From assembly GCA_045544615.1 (NCBI GenBank), contig JAZPZI010000008.1, forward strand, positions 106,482 through 170,481: a stretch of 64,000 bases of DNA, given 5' to 3'. A model generated the notes under the pieces. It saw only the letters and a list, made by a program, of their open reading frames with translations. It did no database searches and was not told where the DNA came from. Positions within the stretch are counted from its first letter, which is position 1; each line of letters starts with the position of its first letter. Position numbers and translations under genes: made by a program. This document shows positions 42,135 through 51,513 of this stretch, one piece after another. The stretch comes from CAKSFT01 sp045544615 (GTDB taxonomy: Bacteria; Bacillota; Clostridia; UBA1381).

Positions 42135-42163
42135 TTTAAAAACAGAAAAATATATAGTATAAT
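42135..42163 (+). promoter_or_regulatory. Promoter of the hprK operon
   Basis: TTTAAA (42135-42140) and TATAAT (42158-42163), 17-bp spacer, in very AT-rich DNA. Confidence 0.7.
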
Positions 42164-42226
42164 ATAATGGACTATATATATTTTAAAAATAACCTTTTTG
42201 AAAGTTTTTACGAAAGGAAGAATAAA

Positions 42227-43171
42227 ATGATGGGTGAAGAAAAATTTAGCATACCCTTGAGTAAAGTTGTGGATGAATTCCGCTTTGAAAAGCTCCATAC
42301 ATCGGAGGACTACGAGGATATTTTAATTACCTGTGCTGATGTAAACCGTCCGGGTCTACAGATTGCAGGCTTTTTCGATTATTTTGATAATAACCGAATC
42401 CAGATTCTCGGCAAAGTCGAGCTTACTTATCTTTCACAGTTTCCATATGAAAAGAGGTATAAACTCCTAAAACCGCTTTTCGAACAGAAGGTTCCTGTAA
42501 TTATCATCACAAGAGGAATGCAGGCAGGACCTGAAATTTTAGAGCTTGCCAAGGAGCATAATGTCACAGTTTTGCGTGGAGAACAGTCGACTTCCACAAT
42601 TCTGAGCTCGCTCATCAGTTACCTGAACGTTCAGCTTGCACCAAGAATTACCCGTCACGGCGTTCTGGTTGAAGTTTACGGCGAAGGTATCCTCATTATG
42701 GGTGAGAGCGGAGTCGGAAAGAGTGAGGCGGCAATCGAGCTCCTAAAGCGTGGTCACCGTCTTGTTGCCGATGATGCGGTTGAGATAAAGCGAGTGTCCG
42801 AGAGAACTTTAGTCGGGTCATCACCTGATATTATAAGACACTTTGTTGAACTGCGTGGTATCGGAATTATAGATATCAAGGAAATATTCGGTATCGGTGC
42901 TGTAAAGGATACCGAAAGCATCGACCTCATAATTCACCTCGAGCCATGGGTTGAGGGAAAACAGTATGACCGACTCGGTATGGTTGATGAATACACAAAC
43001 GTAATGGGAATAAATATACCAAGCCTCACAGTACCTGTAAAGCTTGGCAGAAACCTTGCAGTTATCATCGAGGTTGCGGCTATGAACAACCGTCAGAAAC
43101 GTATGGGCTATAATGCGGCAGTTGAACTCAATAACCGTCTGATGAGAGAAATGCAGGGCGATATTGAATAA
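42227..43171 (+). CDS. hprK: HPr kinase/phosphorylase
   Basis: 314 residues from the ATG at 42227 with AAAGGAAG. It phosphorylates or dephosphorylates Ser46 of HPr, the central switch of Gram-positive carbon catabolite repression. RHGVLVEV contains the conserved His144 region, Walker A GESGVGKS is at 159-166, and LVADD (179-183) and FVELRGIGIIDIKEIFG with the phosphorylase signature are present. It leads the hprK-murB-whiA-dnaE run. A start at 42167 is rejected because it would sit at the promoter. Confidence 0.96.
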   Translation: MMGEEKFSIPLSKVVDEFRFEKLHTSEDYEDILITCADVNRPGLQIAGFFDYFDNNRIQILGKVELTYLSQFPYEKRYKLLKPLFEQKVPVIIITRGMQAGPEILELAKEHNVTVLRGEQSTSTILSSLISYLNVQLAPRITRHGVLVEVYGEGILIMGESGVGKSEAAIELLKRGHRLVADDAVEIKRVSERTLVGSSPDIIRHFVELRGIGIIDIKEIFGIGAVKDTESIDLIIHLEPWVEGKQYDRLGMVDEYTNVMGINIPSLTVPVKLGRNLAVIIEVAAMNNRQKRMGYNAAVELNNRLMREMQGDIE

Positions 43172-43185
43172 ATAGGAGTAGTTTT

Positions 43186-44082
43186 ATGGATTTTTTTGAT
43201 GCGCTAAAAGGTATCTCAAAAAGGGTAGAAAAAGATGTTCCGATGAAGAATCACACATCCTTTAAAATCGGCGGATGTGCAGATTATGTTGCATATCCCG
43301 GAAGCATAGACGAAATCAGGGCAATAAAAAAACTTGCAGACGAACATAATGTTCCGGTGACTGTGGTGGGCAACGGATCCAATCTCCTTGTGAGCGATGA
43401 TGGAATCGAGGGCGCTGTTATTAAGATTTCCGATGCCATGTCCGAGGTTAAAGTTGAAGGATGCGAGGTTTTTGCAGAGGCAGGAGTGCTACTCTCAACC
43501 CTTGCAAACCGAGTCGAAAAGGATAGCCTCACAGGGCTTGAATTTGCCTCAGGCATACCCGGAACTCTTGGCGGTGCGGTTGTTATGAATGCCGGTGCAT
43601 ACGGTGGCGAGATGAAGGATGTAATCACATCTGTAGGGTATATGACAAAAGACGGAGAGGTTATAGAGGCAGATGCCGAGGAATGTGGCTTTGGCTACAG
43701 AAAGAGTATTTTCTCCGGCGGAGATAAAACCATGCTCTATTGCAGGATGAGTTTAAAAGAGGGAAATCGTGACGAAATCCGGGCACTTATGAACGAGCTC
43801 AATCAAAGACGAAAGGATAAACAACCCTTGAGTTTACCGAGTGCAGGAAGCACCTTTAAAAGACCCGAAGGATATTTTGCAGGAAAGCTCATTGAGGATT
43901 CAGGGCTAAAAGGATTCAGAGTCGGCGGTGCAGAGGTGTCCCAGAAGCATTCGGGATTTGTTGTAAATATTGACAATGCAACGGCTAAAGATGTTAAGAA
44001 TCTTATCGCTGAAGTGCAGAGAATTGTGTTTGAAAAGTTTGGTGTAAACCTTGAGCCGGAGGTTAAATTTATAGGAAGATAA
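43186..44082 (+). CDS. murB: UDP-N-acetylenolpyruvoylglucosamine reductase
   Basis: 298 residues. Second committed step of peptidoglycan precursor synthesis; FAD and NADPH dependent, cytosolic. Motifs: KNHTSFKIGG, VVGNGSNLLVSDDG (FAD pyrophosphate loop), GIPGTLGGAVVMNAGAYGGEM, YRKSIF and SAGSTFKRPEGYFAG with the catalytic Ser. This is the type IIa length common in Firmicutes. It follows hprK by 14 bp with GGAG upstream. Confidence 0.96.
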   Translation: MDFFDALKGISKRVEKDVPMKNHTSFKIGGCADYVAYPGSIDEIRAIKKLADEHNVPVTVVGNGSNLLVSDDGIEGAVIKISDAMSEVKVEGCEVFAEAGVLLSTLANRVEKDSLTGLEFASGIPGTLGGAVVMNAGAYGGEMKDVITSVGYMTKDGEVIEADAEECGFGYRKSIFSGGDKTMLYCRMSLKEGNRDEIRALMNELNQRRKDKQPLSLPSAGSTFKRPEGYFAGKLIEDSGLKGFRVGGAEVSQKHSGFVVNIDNATAKDVKNLIAEVQRIVFEKFGVNLEPEVKFIGR

Positions 44083-44097
44083 AAGGAGGGAGTCCGG

Positions 44098-44967
44098 GTG
44101 TCATTTTCTTCGGAAATCAAGGAAAAGTTAACATTGACGGGGGAAATGTGCAAGGATTGCGACCGTTTCTTTCTTGCGGGATTTATGAGCACCGCAGCGA
44201 GAATTTCTCCCGAGGCTATCACCTTTTCGACCGAAAGCGAGTCGACGGTTACACTTTTTTGCGAGATTATAAAAAGAATGTACAAAGCCGAAGTTATACT
44301 TATTGATAAAAAGACGAAATATGTGATGGAGATTTCGGACGAAGCAGTTCTGGCAAAAATGCTTGCAGATACGGGGTACCTTGGAGAACTTCCCGAAATG
44401 GAGAACGAATGTTGCCTCGGTGCATATGCAAGAGGTGCATTTTTGGGTGGCGGCTCAATTTCAGACCCGCAAAAGAGCTATCATCTGGAGTTTGACTGCA
44501 AGATACCGTCCGAAGCAAAAAAACTTGAAGATATACTTTTGGCGATAGGTATTGATGTAAAGCATACAGAGCGAAAATCATATACAGTTTTATATGTAAA
44601 GGAATTTGAGGCGATTGCCGGAGTTTTAGGACTTATGGGTGCAGGCGGTGCGGCGGTTGAGATATTTAATATCTTTGCGGAAAAGGACTTGAGAAACAGG
44701 ATAAACCGCCAGATGAACTGCGAGGGCGCTAATATGGATAAAATTACCGTTGCCTGCGGAAAGCATACTCAGGCGATAAAGAAGCTGCAAAAAAGTGCCG
44801 CATACTCAAAGCTTCCCGACCACTTGAAGGAAACTGCAGAATTGAGAATTCAGTACCCCGAGGACAGTTTATCCGACCTCGGAAAACGATTTAAAAAACC
44901 GATTGGGAAATCGGGTGTCAATCACAGATTAAATAAACTGATAGAGCTGGCTGACGGCCTGAAATAA
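44098..44967 (+). CDS. whiA: DNA-binding protein WhiA
   Basis: 289 residues. An N-terminal LAGLIDADG-homing-endonuclease-like fold without nuclease residues (FLAGFMSTAARISPEA; GAYARGAFLGGGSISDPQKSYHLEF) is followed by a C-terminal helix-turn-helix (LGKRFKKPIGKSGVNHRLNKLIELA). It acts in division and chromosome segregation control. It starts with GTG after AAGGAGGGA. In most Firmicutes rapZ and yvcK sit between murB or hprK and whiA; both are missing here, with only 15 bp between murB and whiA. Confidence 0.95.
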   Translation: MSFSSEIKEKLTLTGEMCKDCDRFFLAGFMSTAARISPEAITFSTESESTVTLFCEIIKRMYKAEVILIDKKTKYVMEISDEAVLAKMLADTGYLGELPEMENECCLGAYARGAFLGGGSISDPQKSYHLEFDCKIPSEAKKLEDILLAIGIDVKHTERKSYTVLYVKEFEAIAGVLGLMGAGGAAVEIFNIFAEKDLRNRINRQMNCEGANMDKITVACGKHTQAIKKLQKSAAYSKLPDHLKETAELRIQYPEDSLSDLGKRFKKPIGKSGVNHRLNKLIELADGLK

Positions 44968-44983
44968 ACTAAGGAGGAGAAAT

Positions 44984-47900
44984 ATGACCGATTTTGTACA
45001 TCTGCACACACATACTGAATTCAGTTTGTTAGACGGTGCGGCAACAATCAAAAAGCTGATTGCAAAAACAAAAGAGCTCGGGATGACCTCGATTGCCATT
45101 ACCGACCACGGTGCAATGTACGGTGTGGTCGATTTCTATAAAGAGGCTATCAAAAATGATATAAAGCCTATTATCGGATGTGAAGTGTATGTTGCACCGA
45201 GGTCGAGGTTTGACAAGACTTATGGTGTGGACTCAAGATACAATCACCTTATTTTGCTTGCAGAAAATGAGGTGGGCTACAAAAACCTGATAAAAATCGT
45301 AACAGCAGGTTTTGTTGACGGCTTTTACTATAAGCCGAGAGTGGATTTTGAACTTCTCTCGGAGAATAAAGAGGGACTGATTGTTCTTTCCGCCTGCTTA
45401 GCAGGTGCACTACCGAGAGCAATACTTGACTCGGGCTATGATGAGGCAAAAAAGATTGCTAAAAAATACATTGATGTCTTTGGTAAGGACAACTATTTTA
45501 TCGAGATACAGGATCACGGCATAGCCGACCAGAAGCGTTCAAATCCTGAACTGATACGCCTTGCTCACGAGCTTGGAGTGGGACTTGTTGCGACAAATGA
45601 TATTCACTATGTCGAAAAACAGGATGCCGAGGCACAGGACGTTCTTATGTGTATTCAGATGGACAGAACGGTCGATGACCCCGAGCGAATGAAATTCGAA
45701 ACAGAGGAGTTTTACTTAAAATCTCCCGATGAGATGGAAGAACTCTTTTCATATATCCCCGAGGCATTGGAGAATACTGCAAAGATTGCACAAAGGTGTA
45801 ATGTCGAGTTTGATTTCAAAACCCGACATCTTCCGTCATACGCAGTGCCCGACGGTAAGGAGCATTATGAGTATTTAAGGGAGCTTTGCTTTGCTGGACT
45901 TGACGCAAGATACGAAAATCCCGGTGACGACTTAAAAGAACGCCTTGAGTACGAGCTTGGTGTTATTAAGGGAATGGGCTTTGTGGACTATTTCCTTATC
46001 GTATGGGATTTTATTAACTATGCAAAAAAGAACGGTGTAATGGTAGGACCGGGCAGAGGCTCGGCTGCCGGAAGTATTGTATCATACACCCTTGCTATAA
46101 CTGATATTGACCCGATAAGATATAACCTGCTCTTTGAGCGATTCCTAAACCCGGAGCGAGTTAGTATGCCGGATATCGACGTTGACTTTGCACCGGAGGG
46201 AAGACAGAAGGTTATAAATTATGTTGTTGAAAAATACGGTGCAGATAAGGTTTCGCAGATTATCACCTTCGGAACACTCAAGGCAAAGCTTTGTATCCGT
46301 GATGTCGGAAGAGCCTTGAATATTCCGTATGCCGAGGTTGACAGGGTTGCAAAATATGTGCCGAACGACCTTAAAATGACGATTGATAAGGCACTTGAGG
46401 TAAGCACAGATTTGAGAGACCTCTATGATGCTGACCCGAAAATCAAGAAGCTTATCGATACCGCAAAGAAGCTTGAGGGACTGCCAAGACATAAGTCAAC
46501 TCACGCAGCAGGCGTTGTTATTACCGAGGAGCCGACCGTTAACTATATCCCGCTTCAGACAAATGACGAGGCGGTCACAACACAGTTTGTAAAGGATACG
46601 GTAGAAGAACTCGGACTTTTGAAGATGGACTTTTTGGGGTTAAAGAACCTCACAATCATCGAGAATGCGGTAAATATCATCGAAAAAACACGTGGCATAA
46701 AGCTTGATATGTCAAGGATTTCATACGACCTGAAGGAAGTGTATGAAAACATTTCGACAGGAAATACTGACGGCGTTTTCCAGATAGAAAGTGCCGGCAT
46801 GAAGTCCTTTATGCAGGAACTAAAGCCGACATCGTTAGAAGATATTATTGCCGGTATTTCGCTATACCGTCCGGGTCCTATGGATTCAATTCCGCTTTAT
46901 GTAAATAACAAGAATAACCCGGATAAAATAACATATAAGCATCCGCTTTTGAAGGATATACTTGAGGTTACATACGGCTGTATGGTATATCAGGAGCAGG
47001 TTATGCAGATTGTAAGAAACCTTGCAGGCTATTCGCTCGGTCAGGCAGACCTGATGCGAAGAGTTATCAGTAAAAAGAAGATGGAGCAGATGGAGATTGA
47101 ACGCCAGAACTTCATCTACGGTAAGGTTGACGAGGACGGAAAAGAGGTCATTAAGGGATGTATCAATAATGGCATTGATGAGAAGATTGCGATTAAGATT
47201 TTTGATGAAATCTATGAATTTGCAAACTATGCCTTCAACAAATCCCACGCCGCAGCTTATGCCTATATCACATATCAGACGGCATATTTAAAGACCTTCT
47301 ATCCTATCGAGTTTATGGCATCGTTGATTTCGAGTGCTGACGATACCGATAAGGCAAATGCCTATATCCAGAACGCAAAGCGTATGGGAATAGAAATCTG
47401 CCCGCCCGATATCAATAAGAGCACCGACTCCTTTACGGTTGAGGGAAACTCAATCAGATTCGGACTCTCGGCGGTCAAGAATGTTGGCAGAAACTTTATT
47501 ATAAAGCTTGTTGAAGAGCGTGAGCAAAACGGAATATTCAGTAGTTTTTCCGATTTTGTGGCAAGAATGATTGATAAAGAAATCAACAAGCGTGCAATCG
47601 AGGGACTCATAATGTGCGGTGCGTTTGATTCGCTCGGAATAAAACGCTCACAGCTTATGGAGGTATATGAGGAGGCAATAAGTGCCGAGAACGACTCGAG
47701 AAAGGGAAATGTCAGCGGACAGATTACTCTCTTTGATGACGATACCGAAACAAACGAAATCGAGCTTCCCGATATTGCAGAATTTTCAAAGAGCGAAATT
47801 CTCAGAATGGAGAAAGAAACTATCGGAATGTACCTATCAGGTCATCCGATTGAGGAATATGTTGAAAAAATCGAAAAGATTACCGAGTATAACATCGGCT

Positions 47901-48457
47901 CGGTCACATCGGCATTCGAAAAGGATGACGAGGGAAATGTTACCGTTCTGGACGATACAGTAAAAGACGGTATGCAAATCAAACTATGCGGAATAATAAG
48001 CACGAGAAAAAATAAAATTACACGCAGCAACTCACAGATGGCATTCGTTACCATTGAGGATATGTTTGGTGCGATTGAGTCTTTGGTGTTCCCGAAGGTT
48101 TTAAAGGATTATTCACATATTTTAAATGAAGGAAAAATTGTCGTAATCGAGGGAAGGCTATCACTTCGTGACGATGAAGAACCAAAGCTTATATGCGAGC
48201 GGGCATACGATATCAGCGACATAAGACAGATGCCAAAGCGGGTATTTATAAAGATTCCTGAAAAGGATAACTCTGCAATCGAAAGGCTCAATGCTTGCGT
48301 GAAAAATTTCCCCGGCAAGGTTCCGGTAACATTTTATATCGAATCGACAAAGGAGAGAATCGACTGCCCGCAGGTTATGAACCTTTCGGCGGATGATGAG
48401 TGTATGCGTATGCTTTCTGACTGCTTCGGGGAGGAAAATGTCAAGGCGACAAGCTGA
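44984..48457 (+). CDS. dnaE: DNA polymerase III alpha subunit (DnaE)
   Basis: 1157 residues. An N-terminal PHP domain (FVHLHTHTEFSLLDGAATI; AITDHGAMYG) is followed by the C-family polymerase with the catalytic PDIDVDFAPEGR near residue 398 and the GPGRGSAAGS loop. Helix-hairpin-helix and an OB fold (IKLCGIISTRKNKITRSNSQMAFVTIED in outline) lie near the C-terminus. It is the lagging-strand/primer-extending polymerase where PolC is also present, as in Firmicutes. RBS AAGGAGG lies before the ATG. It follows whiA by 16 bp. Confidence 0.97.
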   Translation: MTDFVHLHTHTEFSLLDGAATIKKLIAKTKELGMTSIAITDHGAMYGVVDFYKEAIKNDIKPIIGCEVYVAPRSRFDKTYGVDSRYNHLILLAENEVGYKNLIKIVTAGFVDGFYYKPRVDFELLSENKEGLIVLSACLAGALPRAILDSGYDEAKKIAKKYIDVFGKDNYFIEIQDHGIADQKRSNPELIRLAHELGVGLVATNDIHYVEKQDAEAQDVLMCIQMDRTVDDPERMKFETEEFYLKSPDEMEELFSYIPEALENTAKIAQRCNVEFDFKTRHLPSYAVPDGKEHYEYLRELCFAGLDARYENPGDDLKERLEYELGVIKGMGFVDYFLIVWDFINYAKKNGVMVGPGRGSAAGSIVSYTLAITDIDPIRYNLLFERFLNPERVSMPDIDVDFAPEGRQKVINYVVEKYGADKVSQIITFGTLKAKLCIRDVGRALNIPYAEVDRVAKYVPNDLKMTIDKALEVSTDLRDLYDADPKIKKLIDTAKKLEGLPRHKSTHAAGVVITEEPTVNYIPLQTNDEAVTTQFVKDTVEELGLLKMDFLGLKNLTIIENAVNIIEKTRGIKLDMSRISYDLKEVYENISTGNTDGVFQIESAGMKSFMQELKPTSLEDIIAGISLYRPGPMDSIPLYVNNKNNPDKITYKHPLLKDILEVTYGCMVYQEQVMQIVRNLAGYSLGQADLMRRVISKKKMEQMEIERQNFIYGKVDEDGKEVIKGCINNGIDEKIAIKIFDEIYEFANYAFNKSHAAAYAYITYQTAYLKTFYPIEFMASLISSADDTDKANAYIQNAKRMGIEICPPDINKSTDSFTVEGNSIRFGLSAVKNVGRNFIIKLVEEREQNGIFSSFSDFVARMIDKEINKRAIEGLIMCGAFDSLGIKRSQLMEVYEEAISAENDSRKGNVSGQITLFDDDTETNEIELPDIAEFSKSEILRMEKETIGMYLSGHPIEEYVEKIEKITEYNIGSVTSAFEKDDEGNVTVLDDTVKDGMQIKLCGIISTRKNKITRSNSQMAFVTIEDMFGAIESLVFPKVLKDYSHILNEGKIVVIEGRLSLRDDEEPKLICERAYDISDIRQMPKRVFIKIPEKDNSAIERLNACVKNFPGKVPVTFYIESTKERIDCPQVMNLSADDECMRMLSDCFGEENVKATS

Positions 48458-48494
48458 TGGTTTGTTGTGAATTTAACGATTTTTAAAAAATACC

Positions 48495-48523
48495 TTGCTT
48501 TTTTTGGAAGAATGTAGTAAAAT
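48495..48523 (+). promoter_or_regulatory. Promoter for mtrB-pfkA genes
   Basis: TTGCTT (48495-48500) and TAAAAT (48518-48523), 17-bp spacer, 31 bp before the MtrB-like start. No terminator was seen after dnaE, so read-through is possible. Confidence 0.55.
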
Positions 48524-48554
48524 ATCATATGTATGTATTTTGAAAAGAGGGAAA

Positions 48555-48794
48555 ATGGTGAATAATGATAATTTATTGAATGACTATATTGTTATCAAAG
48601 CCCTGGAGGATGGGGTAACAATTATGGGCTTGACAAGAGGTGCCGATACCCGTTTTCATCATATTGAAAAGCTTGACTGCGGAGAGGTTTATGTAGCACA
48701 GTTTACAGAAACAACATCAGCAGTTAAAATAAAGGGTAATGCTATGGTTTATACAAAGCATGGCGAGGTAAAATCAGGAGCTTATCAGGAGTAA
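48555..48794 (+). CDS. mtrB: Trp RNA-binding attenuation protein (TRAP/MtrB) homologue
   Basis: 79 residues. It aligns throughout with Bacillus TRAP as I remember it: YIVIKALEDGV, GLTRGADTRFHH, EKLDCGEV, AQFTETTSAVKIKGNA and GEVKS. TRAP forms an 11-subunit ring that, with bound tryptophan, wraps (G/U)AG repeats in trp leader RNA. The RNA-contact residues Lys37, Lys56 and Arg58 of Bacillus correspond to Lys39, Lys58 and Lys60 here. The Trp-pocket threonines in QFTETTS are kept. Its RNA target is not in this window. The ATG at 48555 with AAAGAGGG is chosen over an upstream frame. It lies beside dnaE and pfkA, not a trp or folE gene. Confidence 0.88.
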   Translation: MVNNDNLLNDYIVIKALEDGVTIMGLTRGADTRFHHIEKLDCGEVYVAQFTETTSAVKIKGNAMVYTKHGEVKSGAYQE

Positions 48795-48798
48795 AATT

Positions 48799-48993
48799 AT
48801 GTGGACTACAGTATATATTTCGCAAAAGCCGGAGGAGGCACAAAATATCAGATTAAGCCTTGAAGATGCCGGCATTTGCGTAAAATCAAAGCGTACAACA
48901 AACGTCGAATCGGGTGAGAGTTGCTATGAACTCCTTGTTCCGTCAAGGGAACTTCAGGAGGCACACAATCTGATCATTGATGCGGAATTGTAA
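48799..48993 (+). CDS. DUF2007-like small protein
   Basis: 64 residues beginning MWTTVYISQKPEEAQNIRLSL, then EDAGICVKSKR, YELLVPSRELQEAHNLI. This is a PII/ferredoxin-like small fold of the DUF2007 (putative signal-transducing) family. Similar proteins are found near pfkA in Clostridia. The RBS GGAG overlaps the mtrB stop, and only four bases separate the genes, so they are co-translated. Function unknown; a regulatory or protein-interaction role is inferred. Confidence 0.7.
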   Translation: MWTTVYISQKPEEAQNIRLSLEDAGICVKSKRTTNVESGESCYELLVPSRELQEAHNLIIDAEL

Positions 48994-49020
48994 TTTTTTT
49001 TCGGAAAGGATAACTTGGTT

Positions 49021-50007
49021 ATGGAAAACAGGATAAAAAGGATTGGTGTATTAACCAGTGGCGGAGACGCTCCGGGTATGAATGCAGCAATAAGAGCGGT
49101 TGTGAGAACTGCTATATATAATAATATCGAAGTTTGCGGAATTCAGCACGGCTATAACGGACTCATTCACGGCGAAATCCAGCAGATGGACGCAAGAAGC
49201 GTTGGTGAGACACTCCAGAAGGGCGGTACAATCCTTCAGACTGCAAGATGCCTTGAGTTCAAGGAATGGGAAGGTGTCCTAAAGGGCGTTGAAGTTGCTA
49301 AAAAGGCAGGCTTGGACGGTCTTGTTGTAGTTGGCGGTGACGGTTCATTCCGTGGCGCAAGAGACTTGACAAGAGCAGGTCTTCCTACAATTGCAATCCC
49401 GGGAACAATCGATAATGATATTGCGTGCAGTGATTACACAATCGGTTTTGACACATGTCTTAATACCGTTAAGGATTCAATCGATAAATTAAGAGATACA
49501 TCAACAAGCCATGACAGATGCTCGGTTATCGAGGTTATGGGAAGAAATGCGGGATATATTGCAATTCACGCTTCAATCGCCTGCGGTGCAGAGGTTGTTT
49601 TGATCCCTGAGCGTGAAATCGATTTCGACAGAGATGTTATATCACCTATCCTGAAGGGTAAGGCACGTGGTAAGCGTCATACAATCGTTATTGTTGCAGA
49701 GGGCGTATCGGGTAAGTTCAATGATGTTTATGAAATTGCAAAGCGCATTGAAGCAGCAACAGGAATCGAATCAAGAGCTACAATAATCGGACATGTTCAA
49801 AGAGGCGGAAGCCCGACTGTTCGTGACAGAGTTATTGCGAGCCAGATGGGTTCAAGAGCGGTTGAACTTTTGCTTGAGGGTAAGTCTAACAGAATTGTCC
49901 GCATGAAGGACAGTCATATTTGCGATATTGATATCGAAGAAGGCTTGCAGATGAAGAAGGAAGTTCCTGAAGACCTTATCGAGCTTTCAAAGGTTTTGAG
50001 TGTATAA
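49021..50007 (+). CDS. pfkA: ATP-dependent 6-phosphofructokinase
   Basis: 328 residues. It phosphorylates fructose-6-phosphate, the control step of glycolysis. ATP loop LTSGGDAPGMNAAIR, GGDGSFRGA, PGTIDNDIACSDYTIGFDT with the catalytic Asp, MGRNAGYIA and GHVQRGGSPTVRDR are all present. The Gly after PGMNAAIRA and GGDGS indicate the ATP-dependent, allosteric type. The ATG at 49021 with AAAGGA ten bases upstream is preferred over TTG 49015. A terminator follows. Confidence 0.97.
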   Translation: MENRIKRIGVLTSGGDAPGMNAAIRAVVRTAIYNNIEVCGIQHGYNGLIHGEIQQMDARSVGETLQKGGTILQTARCLEFKEWEGVLKGVEVAKKAGLDGLVVVGGDGSFRGARDLTRAGLPTIAIPGTIDNDIACSDYTIGFDTCLNTVKDSIDKLRDTSTSHDRCSVIEVMGRNAGYIAIHASIACGAEVVLIPEREIDFDRDVISPILKGKARGKRHTIVIVAEGVSGKFNDVYEIAKRIEAATGIESRATIIGHVQRGGSPTVRDRVIASQMGSRAVELLLEGKSNRIVRMKDSHICDIDIEEGLQMKKEVPEDLIELSKVLSV

Positions 50008-50018
50008 AAAGATTTGGG

Positions 50019-50050
50019 CAGGCATGGAGTTTTTCCGTGCCTGTTTTTTG
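50019..50050 (+). terminator. Terminator after pfkA
   Basis: CAGGCATGG / CCGTGCCTG with one G-T pair, loop AGTTTTT, then six T. Confidence 0.85.
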
Positions 50051-50066
50051 AAATGAGGAGAGGACT

Positions 50067-50495
50067 ATGGAGCACATTACCAAAACATATCTGTCTGTAC
50101 GTTATGCAGAAACCGACCGTATGGGAATAATGCATCATTCAAGATACTACCCATGGTTTGAGGTCGCAAGAGGTGACTTTATAAAGCAGTTCGGCGGAAG
50201 CTACCGCGAACTTGAAGAGTCGGGGATTCTGATGCCGCTGACCGAGACACATTCAAAGTACATTCAGGGCTTAAAGTATGATGAAGAAGCGGTTATATTA
50301 TGCAAGTTAGCCGAGTTGAGCGTTGCGAAGTGTAAGTTTGAGTATGAGGTCTACCGTATATCGGACAATAAGCTTGTAAATACCGGTTACACAAAACACG
50401 GCTTTGTTGATGAGAGTTTCAGACCGGTAAACCTGAAAAAGAAAAATCCGAAGGTATGGGAACTTTTGGAGAGTCTGGTATATAGTGAGGAGTAA
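50067..50495 (+). CDS. Acyl-CoA thioesterase, YbgC/4HBT family
   Basis: 142 residues, single hot-dog fold. The 4-hydroxybenzoyl-CoA thioesterase signature YAETDRMGIMHHSRYYPWFEVAR contains the catalytic Asp and the His pair. It hydrolyses short or aromatic acyl-CoA or acyl-ACP; substrate unknown. GAGGAGAGG precedes the ATG. The stop abuts the start of the next gene, suggesting an operon with the 2-hydroxyacid dehydrogenase. Confidence 0.92.
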   Translation: MEHITKTYLSVRYAETDRMGIMHHSRYYPWFEVARGDFIKQFGGSYRELEESGILMPLTETHSKYIQGLKYDEEAVILCKLAELSVAKCKFEYEVYRISDNKLVNTGYTKHGFVDESFRPVNLKKKNPKVWELLESLVYSEE

Positions 50496-51449
50496 ATGAT
50501 GAAGATAAACATTCTGGATGCAAATACACTTGGTGAGGATATCGACCTTTCGCCAATTCTGGAACTCGCAGAGACTATAGTTTACCCTGCAACAAAGCCT
50601 GACGAGGTATCAGCGCATATTGCAGATGCCGATGTTGTGGTTCTCAATAAGGTTAAGTTGGGTGAAAAGGAACTGCAATCTGCCGGGAATGTAAAGCTTA
50701 TCTGTGTCACCGCAACAGGCTATGATAATATTGATGTAGAATACTGTAAAGCCCACGGGATTGCAGTGTGTAATGTTTCGGGCTACTCAACCAACAGTGT
50801 CGCACAACTGACGGTTTCGGTGGTGCTTTCGCTTTCGATGCATTTAAGGGAGTTTGAGGATTTTGTAAATAGCGGAGAATACACAAAAAGCGGAATACAG
50901 AATCGCTTAAGCCCGACATTTCACGAAATCGCAGGCAAAACCTGGGGTATTGCAGGATATGGTAATATCGGGAAAAAGGTGGCTGATGTTGCAAGGGCAC
51001 TTGGTGCAGAGGTTATAGCATACAAAAACACACCTGTTGACGGTGTCAGATGCGTCGACATTGAAACTATCTCAAAAGAGTCAGACATCCTGACAATCCA
51101 TCTTCCGCTTACCGATAAAACAAGGGGAATATTTGGCGAGGACGAGATAGCCCTTATGAAGAAGAATGCGATTGTAGTCAATATGGCAAGAGGTGCGGTA
51201 ATTGATGAGAAAGCCTTTGCCGAGGCTATAAAATCAGGGAAAATCGGTGCATTCGGAACCGATGTCTATTCAGTTGAGCCGATGAGCAAAGACAGCCCAT
51301 TTGTCGAAATCCTAAACTGCCCGAATACTCTTTTCACTCCGCATATGGCGTGGGGTGCATTCGAATCCCGGGCAAGATGTATGGAGGAAATCGCAAAGAA
51401 TATCACTGCATTTTATGAGGGGAAGACAAGAAACAGAGTCGATTTATAA
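50496..51449 (+). CDS. D-2-hydroxyacid dehydrogenase
   Basis: 317 residues. NAD-binding GYGNIGKKVADVARALG near residue 153 and catalytic signatures HLPLTDKTRGIFGEDEIALMKKNAIVVNMARGAVID in outline, with the final His in FTPHMAWGAFESR. Family members act on glycerate, lactate or branched 2-keto acids; the relation to the thioesterase gene does not decide which. A second ATG three bases later (50499) is equally likely. GAGGAG overlaps the upstream stop. Confidence 0.93.
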   Translation: MMKINILDANTLGEDIDLSPILELAETIVYPATKPDEVSAHIADADVVVLNKVKLGEKELQSAGNVKLICVTATGYDNIDVEYCKAHGIAVCNVSGYSTNSVAQLTVSVVLSLSMHLREFEDFVNSGEYTKSGIQNRLSPTFHEIAGKTWGIAGYGNIGKKVADVARALGAEVIAYKNTPVDGVRCVDIETISKESDILTIHLPLTDKTRGIFGEDEIALMKKNAIVVNMARGAVIDEKAFAEAIKSGKIGAFGTDVYSVEPMSKDSPFVEILNCPNTLFTPHMAWGAFESRARCMEEIAKNITAFYEGKTRNRVDL

Positions 51450-51513
51450 AAAAGGAATAAAAGACCAAAACAAACAGTAAAATATAGATATAAACCTAAA
51501 AAGGAGTACTGCT

